From Symsagittifera roscoffensis (taxonomy: Eukaryota; Xenacoelomorpha; Acoela; Convolutidae), in the NCBI RefSeq assembly GCF_963678635.1, contig NC_087070.1, positions 7,600,539-7,664,538 on the forward strand: a stretch of 64,000 nt of DNA, in the 5' to 3' direction. The number at the start of each line of letters is the position of its first letter. The first letter of the stretch is position 1. The position numbers and the translations under genes were made by a program. Positions 55,739-64,000 of this stretch are shown piece after piece. The notes below the pieces were generated by a model, which searched no databases, was not told the origin of the DNA, and saw only the letters and a list, made by a program, of their open reading frames with translations.

Positions 55739-56203
55739 CGACGAAATATTTTCTTTCATAACTTCTATATTAATCGAAGGTTGGACACCTCCCTTGTAAA
55801 GGCCTCTCAGCTTGAGACTCATATCAATTTGATTAGTAAAATACCATTCTCCGTACTCGTTAAGTAGCTTTGTTATTGTTCGCAATTTTTCTCCATCGAT
55901 AATCGAATGAAAAATCCAGAGCCTGTAGAAATTTTCGGGCAGTTTTTCGTTTTCAATAATAAATTTGGTGTTGAGAAACGTTTGATTTTCTGAATGCAAA
56001 GGCGGCAAGTCATTACTTAAGAGGCGAACAATAAGATAACGAAATGGTTTTTGAGGCTTTTGAACAGGTAAGTCTTTACGAGAAGGGGTATTTTTGGGTT
56101 TTTGGTCTCTCAGATTTTTAGGCTGGTAAGTTGAATAAATGATCGAAATAAAAAGCCATTGAATGAACATCGGCACGAGAAGTAAACGAACATTTCTCAA
56201 CAT
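55739..56203 (-). CDS. Type II membrane protein, glycosyltransferase-fold-like, exon 1 (N-terminal)
   Basis: An ATG at 56203 starts a frame whose residues about 6-24 ('RLLLVPMFIQWLFISIIYS') form one hydrophobic segment after a short basic N-terminus. This is a signal-anchor layout typical of Golgi glycosyltransferases. A Pro/Lys-rich stem follows, then 'FRYLIVRLLSNDLPPLHSEN', 'QTFLNTKFIIENE' and 'LPENFYRLWIFHSIID', the N-terminal block of the same family as the exon at 50920-51591. Candidate donors are GTATTC at 55738 (phase 0, joins to 51591) or GTGTCC at 55788 (phase 1, joins to 51587). Both keep the frame. With the first, the protein is 378 residues. The domain halves meet in the expected order across the intron. 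Confidence 0.72.
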
Positions 56204-56443
56204 TGCAAATAACAGCTTTGGTCAGCTCATGAATGTATTGTTGAGATACCAGTTCCAATCAACAAAAGTTTTGAGTGCGATGCTGCAAAACTACTATTAT
56301 ATTACTATTTTTCATTAAACTTATTTTGTTTAAGTAATTTTAGAGTTATATCTTCATAGTTAGCGTATTCATATTTAATCATATCTACTCTAAGTCTTGA
56401 AAGTGGTTGAGAGTCGCTCAATCTTTGTATCGCAGCTACATGA

Positions 56444-57000
56444 TTAACGGTTGAAAAGCCACCACCACCACCATCGGTTTAGTATAGAGATTTTTATAAA
56501 GTTCGGACGCACAGAATTATTTAAAGGTTTGGTCGAAGTCCCATAATCATGTCCAGATTTTGAAATTTCCACCAGATCCGGATCCAGACCCAAAATGAGT
56601 AGTCGTGCCGAGATTCTGAGTCCTGGAAAGTTTGGAGATAAAGTCGCTGAAGTCGCGAAAGTCGCACCGTGGAAGGTGAAGTCGTGCCGTAGGTCGCAAA
56701 AGTCTGAATAAATTAAAATCGGACAGAAAAAGCTGAACATAAAATCGTGAAAGTCTGGAAGAATTTTTTCAGATTCATTTTCCGGACTTTATGTCGAGTT
56801 TTTCCAGACTCAAATTCATGGTGCGACTATGCAATATAGGTCTGGTACAGGCCGATCTGGTAGGTTTTTGCGACTCGGGGCGCGATTTTTGTCCTGACTT
56901 TCCAAACTCAAATTCTCAGCGCGATCTGGATCGGGTGCATTTTTATTAGTCCTTGGGGTATTTTTGCATCCCATGGGCGCGGCTAAGTTATAAATTAGAA
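56444..57000. repeat. Region of short inverted and direct words, no gene
   Basis: Words such as 'CCAGACTCAAATTCATGG', 'TCCAAACTCAAATTCTCAGC' and, inverted, 'GAGATTCTGAGTCCTGGAAA' recur, as do AGTCGC/GCGACT motifs. It looks like a decayed repeat. The short ORF on the minus strand is not supported as a gene. Confidence 0.35.
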
Positions 57001-57900
57001 CATTTCTGACAGAAACAAGTTCGAATACTTGTAGATAAACTAGTCAGAACGCTAAGGACACATCAAGGTTCTATACTTTTTGCTCTTTGCAGCTACTCCC
57101 TACCTCAAAATTAGACCCCGCTAAGTCAAATTTTTCTACACGACACTAATTTGAATTATGATCGCTACCATCTTTTCAGCTCTCACTAATGTTACCATTT
57201 AACCAAACACTTTGAAAATAAATAAAAAAGCCAAAACTTTAAATCCAAACGACATGAACGATTAAGGATATGATCCTAATTAAAAGCTTGTATGTGGGGT
57301 TGCTCCGCTTCAGCGCACTTGGATGTGGCCGCTCATATGTGAGACTTTACGAATATTTTCATTCAAGGTTTTTTGAACCAAATTTTTTTGACCTAGATTT
57401 TTTTTCACTTAGATGAACACAAAAGTGAACACAAAATATGATCTTTCACGGTTTTCTGTCCAATTGCAACACCAATACACTACCACTTGCCAGTTAGGAT
57501 ATATATTATGGGAAGGAACAGGAAAGTAATTAATGAATTTGCATTGATATCAGATCGTTCTGAACAACCCGTTGTTCATATTTTTTGTATCAAAAGAACG
57601 ACGTTCGCGAAAACTGCAAAAAATTAACTTTCTGAATTTAGAAGATATGAATATTTTTTCGAATATAAAAGTATTTATATGAAAAATTAGAAATATGTTT
57701 TCTTACAGATTGGGATTCAATCTTACATTTTGTCTGGATGTGCGTGACAGATGCAGTAGGCCAAAAACATTCATAGCCGCAAAAATACAAAATTTTGAAT
57801 TCTTCCCTCTCTGCTAAATGAGAGAACTAAAAAAAGTGTCACCGGTCGGCATTTGAATCTGAATAATGGGTGAGCTGGGCAAAAAATTATACACTGAGCC
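57001..57900. other. Gene-free AT-rich stretch
   Basis: No coding sequence, RNA gene or clear repeat was recognised. Confidence 0.35.
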
Positions 57901-57904
57901 AGGG

Positions 57905-58550
57905 GCTAATCTAGGATTTTCTCGAGGGGGGGGGGCGGAATTTCAAAATATTTTCAAAAATTTTGACGACTTTTTTTTGTTTAGGTCGACCAAATTGATT
58001 TTCTGACCTCTCCTAAAGCAGTAAATAGTCCCTGTTTTGGACATATTTTCTGCGCCGCAGCAAATTTTTGAAAAAAAAACAGATCAAAAAAGGTGTTTTT
58101 GGGCACTTTTTGGAAAACTTTGACAAAAAAACCGCGTCTCAAATTTAATACAAATTGGTGCTTTTAGAAAAACTTTCGGGTCGGTCGGCGAAAAATGGAT
58201 TTCTTAAAAAGTACCAAAGGGGGAACCCTTTTGGTCGGCAGGGGGTCGAATCCCTGAGAGGGGGAAGGCGTCCTGTAATATCCTGCATTTTGCGTTTTGC
58301 GTTAAAAAAACTGGGATTTCTGCCAGGTGGAAACCCTAATAGAGATGGAAATTCAAATGTTTTCCCTAGCTTGAGAAGCAATTGAGGACGGGAAAAAACC
58401 GAGAAAAGCTAACTAAATTTTGCTGGACTGTCCTTTTCCGGGAGTTCGAAACATTCAAAATTGGAACTGGACCCAGTCGCGGATCTAGGATTTTCTCGAG
58501 GGGGGGACGGAATTTCAAAAAAATTCTAAATCCGCCCCTGACTGGACCGA
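57905..58550. repeat. Dispersed repeat family H, one long and one short copy
   Basis: 'ATCTAGGATTTTCTCGAGGG' occurs at 57912 and again at 58488, each followed by a G run and 'CGGAATTTCAAAA'. The first continues through the interior shared with 28256-28530; the second stops after about 60 bases. Confidence 0.55.
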
Positions 58551-58726
58551 GCTCCCGCACTTTGCTTGCTCAATTAAAAATGAGGCAGAAACAAGTCAAT
58601 CACGCAGATTTTGAAATGTAATTGGAAGATGTTGCTCTTTTAAATGCCAACTACTTCAAACAAGCCGAGCAATAACGTCCGTGAATCAATTTTTCAAATT
58701 TTTAATGATTGAAAAGGTACTTGATT

Positions 58727-59448
58727 ACCCGGGTTGACCTCCATAGACCAAAAATGCTAATCATACAATTCCATAAAATAAAATTGTGAAAAAATACTAG
58801 TCATACAATTTTCACACGTTTTGTTGAATTTGTGTCCTCAAAATTTCTAAGATTTTTTTTCAACCACAAATAGAATTTGGTACTAAAACAAACGTTTTCT
58901 AATTTTTTGTGCATAACGTAATCCTGGATTCACAAACATGGGTTTTTTTCTCCAATTCTCTTGATAAATTTTTTTCAAAAACACTTAAAACCCTATTTTT
59001 TTTGTATCGAAAGTTTATGTAAGCCTTGATTAATGTCTGATAGTTTAAAAATTCAAATTTTGAAAATAATCATCTTTGAAAAGTTTGATGATTTCAGTAT
59101 ATCATTTGTGTAAGAAAACTCTTATGCAATTCAGGTCGTTTTCAATGCACTATAAATGACAGACGATCAAATCTTTGGTGAATCTAGTTTTGTGTAAACC
59201 ATGGTTTTTGTCACTTGTATTCGGTCACGAACACATTCCAAAACTTTTTAGATATTAGAATTTCTAAAAAATCAAAAAAATTTTGGTTAATGGTATAATG
59301 CTGGTCATACAATTTCCATATGTGAAAAATCACTAAACATAGACCTTTCATGTGATTTTCTGTTTTTATGAATTTGCATGAAAAGTGTGTGACTAGATTT
59401 TTTCCATAAACGAAAACTGTATGAATCGCATTTTTGGTCATACCGGGT
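58727..59448. mobile_element. TIR element, family G, copy 3 (both ends present)
   Basis: The left end is ACCCGGGTTGACCTCCATAG and the right end, reverse-complemented, ACCCGGTATGACCAAAAATG. The mirrored ends share ACCCGG and, after a gap, ATGACC/TAGACC-AAAAATGC. Subterminal 'CATACAATTTCC' words and an interior matching copies 1 and 2 in reverse orientation are present. No coding sequence. Confidence 0.65.
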
Positions 59449-60030
59449 TCCCTTAGGTTAGCTGGTTTAGCGGTCAAAACATGCCACGATTATGTCTTTA
59501 ATCCAAAAATTCAGAAAAACAAGTGTGGCGGAATCATTTTTGCCCTTGCCCTTTTTCTGCCGTTGAGCTATAATGACAACTATATAAATTGTGGTTTGTT
59601 GGTGATTAGAATTCGGACCTGAGGCTCTCTAGATATAGGATGATCTACGTTGCTCTGAATAATTGCAAGTAATCTCAACAACCTCTTGTCCCCCTCTAAG
59701 TGTAAGCTTCATAGGAAATCAAACTGAGGAGCCGACGAAAATGTTTGCTTGACGAAGTATTTAAAGCGGTCGGACCCAAATATTTCATCAAGCGATGAAA
59801 TATCTGTAGATTATCATTTGTCCAGAGGCTCAGCGTCAGATACCGATCAATCCTCAAGGTCACTAGGCCTCGGCTAAACAGGAAAGCCAGTCCCACATTA
59901 AACAGGCTCCTTATACAAGAAAAAACGCGAGAAGTAACAACTCAAGATGTCTTGTGCCTTTCTGGTCCTCAATTATCCCAGTGTGTGCTCTCTCCAGAAG
60001 AGCGAAATGGTAGTGTCAGTTGTTGTATTA
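59449..60030. other. Stretch with no supported gene
   Basis: A few short open frames occur on both strands without protein-like patterns. It may hold the decayed 3' end of the minus-strand fragments further right. Confidence 0.3.
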
Positions 60031-60259
60031 TCACCGTATTATCCTTTCTGCGTGATTCAGATGATCTTGCATAATTTCAGCACCTGGGTGATGACAGGAG
60101 GTGCTCCTTTTTTGGTGTTGTCTCCAATTTTTTCTAATCGGGTCGTCAATAATGGCCATTTCACTCTTTCCAAAGCGAGACGGTACACCATCTGCTACAG
60201 TATTTTTTTGTGTGGGCCACGTTCTTCCGATCATGCACGCGAATCGCGGACCCGTTTGT
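60031..60259 (-). pseudogene. Unidentified coding-like fragment, minus strand
   Basis: The open frame contains 'MIGRTWPTQKNTVADGVPSR' and 'IIDDPIRKNWRQHQKR' and ends at a stop at 60031. Residue use looks protein-like, and it lies in sense order after the SGNH-like fragment upstream. I do not recognise the family. Confidence 0.3.
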
Positions 60260-60426
60260 AGAACTCACTATGGTGATCTCCAAGTTTCGGAGCTACATGT
60301 AAGCTGACAAGTGGCTAATCACGTGATGGTCATCATCAGTATCCGTTTTGAAGTTCAGCTGTCTGACTAGATTTTAGACTTCTAGGCACAAAACTTCATT
60401 CAAAACTATCAGGATATCCGCGATTT

Positions 60427-60705
60427 CATAGAAACCTCTCAGCGATGTTCGCCCGGCACACTGCCAACTCGGCTCTTAGAAGTCCAGCTGCAATATGGTG
60501 ATCATTCATTTCTGCAAGTACCAGCAATTTCGGCTCGCACGCAGTCTCCGATTTGATTGCCTCCATAAAGCTCAATATTCGATTGAGCTGAGCCCCAGGC
60601 AACACGTACAGAAGTGTCTTTGGCCAGAAAATATTCTCAGAAGTTCCTATAAAGTCAGAGTTTGCGAGTATTATGATTCTGGTCGCATCGGGGTCCGCTC
60701 AATCT
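60427..60705 (-). pseudogene. SGNH-hydrolase-like fragment, minus strand
   Basis: About 90 codons lie between two stops. The fragment begins 'RIIILANSDFIGTSENIFW', in place of the G-D-S block I of SGNH enzymes. 'LLYVLPGAQLNRIL' follows (a PGA-type block II), then 'KLLVLAEMNDHHIAAGLL', matching block III (G..ND). The nucleophile motif is altered (ANSD). The spacing of the three blocks is right for the family, so the call is reasonable although no active enzyme is implied. It probably belongs to a decayed mobile element together with the neighbouring minus-strand fragments. Confidence 0.45.
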
Positions 60706-61062
60706 TAGGCAGCTGGTGCCATGGCTTTTTGGACGCGCTAAACTCTTCTTCATATCTCGCGCCTTGTGCTAATTCCGATCTTGATTAAGCGGTGTCGGGA
60801 AACGCCGTAGTCCTTGGATCTAGAAACTTGTCAACTGTTTTCAATTGAGCAGGTATTGCCACTCGCATTCTGGCCACACTTTTCCGGTGCTGTAGAGTTT
60901 CCACGATGGCAACTGGGGAGTTTCCACGATGACGATGTTTCCTTCAGTAATCGTTAGTTGATTGGACCAAGTATGGTCCTCCTTGGCATTCTTGGCAGAT
61001 CCGCTATTTGCAGGGTTTGGTCTCGAGGCAGAAGTGACCTTACAGAAATGATCCCCCAGGTC

Positions 61063-61287
61063 CTATTGAGACAATTTTTTTTGTTCCAGTGCCTCAATGA
61101 GCTCTTGTTTGAACGCTATTTCCTGTAGGTTCAACTTTCTAATACTGTCTACTTTGAAGTGCCTGCTTGGGTCTTCATAAGGTGGTCCTGAGGCTCTTCT
61201 CTCACTGCCTTGCTCATCATCGAGGTAGATTCTGTCACCGAGCTCTGCGTTGTTAGATACAGAAGGGGTCTCAAGCCAACTTCACAA
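61063..61287 (-). pseudogene. Unidentified coding-like fragment, minus strand (Gag-like?)
   Basis: About 75 codons between stops include 'ELGDRIYLDDEQGSERRASG' and 'RKLNLQEIAFKQELIEALEQ', an acidic stretch followed by an amphipathic helix. It lies upstream of the SGNH-like fragment on the same strand. Structural-protein character is a guess. Confidence 0.3.
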
Positions 61288-61534
61288 CATTGGAACGCAA
61301 GTTACCGAAATTCGACTGAAGAATAATTTAACAAAAACTCGGCCCGTTCATGGTGGATAGCTCTGGACACGACAAAAGAGCTAAAAAAATTGACTGAACC
61401 GACTGGAAGAGGGCATTGCAAAAAAATAAGGAGTTGGGCCACACATCAGAAAACAGACTCAAACAATCTGGAACAGAGGAGTCAGCTGGCTGAAATTTGG
61501 TCGAAAACCTTGCAGGAATTTATATGAAAATGAA

Positions 61535-62231
61535 ATGAGTTCTTCTTACCCCGCAAAATTTCTGATGGCAACTCCCTTTGTCAGGACTGAAAGACAATTT
61601 TTATTTGCCTGGTGCCTGGCGAGAGTAACACTAGAGAACCTCACATCACACGACAAGATGGAGTTTGGAGACAAGGATCTGAACATCTACAACATCTTAG
61701 CCTTGCATATAGCATGCGACGATTCTGGTTTGAATCTAGCCAGGAGGGAAGATGCGATGTGTTTCTTGAAATTGATAATGTCTGTGATTACTGATCCCGT
61801 AATCACGACGTGTCATCAGAAAGCTATGAAGTTGAGGGCCTCAGAAATACAAATCTCGAGCGTAATTTTGGATATGTACCGGAAGTGGGGATGGAGAGGG
61901 AGGACCAGTCCAGACAATCTCTAGATAACCATGTGAAGATCGGTGAGATTAGGAGGTTCTGCAACAGAAAGTTTGAGAGCAGTCACGACGTTCATCGCCC
62001 ACCTATGAAAGCTAAAGACTATTCAAAACCATGCAAGAGAGGAGAGTATCAGTACGTATAAGGATTCAAGGAGAAGTCCTACAACGCGTTCTTCAGTGCT
62101 GAAGCAGGTAGTGCGTACATGAATTTTGAAACTGCTGAACTACTGAAGTTCAACACGGATGATTTGGTTGAATTAGATGTCCTAGAAAGAGAGAAACCAA
62201 AACTGAGGCCACTCCTTGAGAAAGAAGACTA
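61535..62231 (+). pseudogene. Unidentified coding-like ORF cluster, plus strand, first part
   Basis: The frame 61535-61924 (129 codons) includes 'TERQFLFAWCLARVTLENLT', 'DSGLNLARREDAMCFLKLIM' and 'KLRASEIQISSVILDMYRKW', well-formed helical protein sequence. A frameshift near 61900 leads to the frame ending 62061, and after one stop a further in-frame block ('SAEAGSAYMNFETAELLKFN') runs to 62231. It resembles the size and helical character of a structural or nucleocapsid-type protein of a mobile element or virus-like insertion, but I cannot name a family. It diverges from the minus-strand cluster at about 61.3-61.5 kb. Confidence 0.4.
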
Positions 62232-62619
62232 GTTAATTTGTGCGATCAAAAAAAGGGGGTAAAAGCAAGGCTTGGTGGTGAGGAAATTGTCCTAGTAACA
62301 AATATTTGCTCAAAACTGAAAATGCTCAGACCATCGTGGTGCCTGCTTTCTCAAGAGGACTTAAAGTGGAAACACTGAAATGATCCGACTGTTGCCTGGA
62401 AAGGATGAAGATTAGGGGAACTTGAATATAGACCATAAGCTGATGCTGCCCCATCAGACGACTTTTGTATGCGAGAAGGAAAAACGAAATACGAACGAAG
62501 AAAACTGGAGCCAGGTACTTGCTTGGATTGTGAGGCAAGTGGGGGAGGATAGAAATAAAATGGGAGCGCTTGAGTAAGAATTCAGTGCTTTCAAAAGAAG
62601 GGTCTAGTTGCGTGGTTTG

Positions 62620-63850
62620 ATGAAATTACCGAGCAGTACACGGTTGACATACAGTTCATAAACCATACAATAACCATAAACCTAACCACTGCGCTTGGAT
62701 TTTTTCTCGAGAAAGAGCAGCTTGGAGTCACTTGCACTACTGGATCCCAGACCACAACTGGTCACTGCAATTAATGTGGAGACGCGGGCAAGAGCCATAC
62801 AAATAAATCAGAAGCACGTCAAGGGATAGAACGTGGGCCTGGAGACCGAAATGGGATTCCCTAAGAGTGAATCATACGGGCTACCGACCAATGCGAAGTC
62901 CTTGGTAGGATCAGTAATGGCGAGCTTCTGCAAAATTAATTACTCTGTGCCAATGGTGGAAGCTGAAGTGTCAAGCCAGAGAATCCTGATTAATAACGCG
63001 TTCTGTTTCCCGAAATACTTGTTTCTGGCGCAATTGAAGAAATTGTGGTCAGCCGTACCCGACACAAAAGTGGGTGACTTCAGTGAAATCTGGGGAGCAC
63101 AACTTTTGAGTTGTGAAAAAAGAGAACAAATTAGATTTAAAAAAAAGAACAATTCAAAGAGACAAATAAGCAGTAGAAACTTACGCAAGATTGCTCCAGC
63201 GATGATTTACACGGATTCGGTCCATGCAATAGTCATGAAATTCCAACAATTACCTGAGGTATCTCGCAACCGGAAAATAAGGAGCATCAACCCGACCTAT
63301 GGTGACTTGTGCTCGATTTGGTATGTAGAGATACTCAGATTCATTGGGCTACCAAATCACCCTAAGCACCATGTTAGCGTTCCGATCGATCGAAGAGAAC
63401 GTTACAAAATACCGAGAGTCAAAAGAGTGATTCCAGCCACGCAATCAATTACAGCAGGAGGCTGGAGCTGTTTGAACTGCTTGTAAAGCACTTGCAAAAC
63501 CGACAGAAGTGAAGCCGTATATGGAGTCGCATGATTTTCTTCCCACTGTTCGTTGAAACGCTGACCTGTTGCTTGTACACGCTAGCAAAAATCACGTGAG
63601 AAGGCAACACAGAGAATACCGACCGTTTCTGGCAGAATTTGGCCAGACGGCATTCAAAAGATCTCTGTTCACTCATCAAAACGTGTCGACAATTGGCTGG
63701 AAGAGAGCAGGCAAGGTATCAAGAATTAAAACGAAGGCGAAAGAATCGATCTTGGAAAAGGGCTTGTCAAAAAATGTGAGCTTGAATCTTCATAGGTCGT
63801 TTTGTCGGATCAAGAGCAGAAGGAATGGATGCAAGCATTTGAACAACTGA
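62620..63850 (+). pseudogene. Unidentified coding-like ORF cluster, plus strand, second part
   Basis: A frame at 62620-62775 ('FDEITEQYTVDIQFINHTI') precedes the 217-codon frame 62833-63486. The latter contains 'RILINNAFCFPKYLFLAQLK', 'GDFSEIWGAQLLSCEKRE' and 'KIRSINPTYGDLCSIWYVEI', and ends with a Cys-Leu-Asn-Cys. After a frameshift, 63569-63850 is basic ('ADLLLVHASKNHVRRQHREY' and onward). The start of the 217-codon frame is uncertain because its first codon is GTG-type. No known domain was recognised. The cluster continues to the window edge. Confidence 0.4.
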
Positions 63851-64000
63851 AAGCATAGGAAGCGATATTGAACAGCTCTGAGAACAAGAGGGACTATACA
63901 GAAAGTGTACTCAGCTAGCACATCAAAGGTGGATTGAGAGGATTGAAGAAGTTAACCAGAGACGTTTTGAGAATGAAGGCAAAAAAAATTTGAGCTAGAG

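Overview
This is a window of a repeat-dominated animal nuclear genome, probably an invertebrate. Nothing in it looks prokaryotic. Two recognisable genes carry spliceosomal introns with GT..AG boundaries, AATAAA signals follow one of them, and the rest is eukaryotic mobile DNA: BEL/Pao, Ty3/gypsy, Penelope-like, Mutator-like, tRNA-derived SINE-like pieces and terminal-inverted-repeat (TIR) elements. Base composition is AT-rich by eye. I cannot name the species.

Host genes. (1) At 50-815 (+) lie the last two exons of an FAD-linked sugar-lactone oxidase (L-gulonolactone / D-arabinono-lactone oxidase C-terminal domain), split by a 177-base intron. The gene starts outside the window. (2) At 50920-56203 (-) is a two-exon gene for a type II membrane protein that looks like a Golgi-type glycosyltransferase-fold enzyme. 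Its roughly 4.1-kb intron is filled with a 22-bp minisatellite, ATGT microsatellites, a SINE-like piece and a dispersed repeat.

Mobile DNA by region. 1.3-4.1 kb: nested TIR elements. 5.2-14.7 kb (-): a full-length but mutated BEL/Pao retrotransposon with two LTRs, PBS, PPT, gag, protease, RT/RNase H and integrase. It also has an extra SGNH-like ORF upstream of gag and a 21-bp minisatellite in its leader. 14.9-16.4 kb: another TIR-element copy and a 680-bp foldback element. 18-21 kb: a Mutator-like element with a FLYWCH+MULE transposase broken by an internal deletion, flanked by inverted arrays of a short repeat. 21.8-23.0 kb: a 170-bp tandem satellite. 25.6-26.1 kb: a Penelope-like RT fragment cut off where a TIR element begins; a sister element sits at 27.3 kb. 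28.8-49.75 kb (+): a long, very decayed env-bearing Ty3/gypsy element with a 1.09-kb duplicated leader. A second gypsy element on the minus strand (to 36,590) is nested in it, and its far end lies in a 200-N assembly gap. 54.4 kb onward: SINE-like pieces, a dispersed repeat family and a third copy of the first TIR family. 59.7-64 kb: a diverging pair of coding-like but broken ORF clusters that I cannot assign; the minus-strand one again contains an SGNH-like segment.

No complete, clearly new system is visible. The most worthwhile leads are the SGNH-like ORFs carried by two unrelated elements, the unassigned ORFs at 59.7-64 kb, the array-flanked Mutator-like element with its derived satellite, and the intact-looking membrane glycosyltransferase-like gene.
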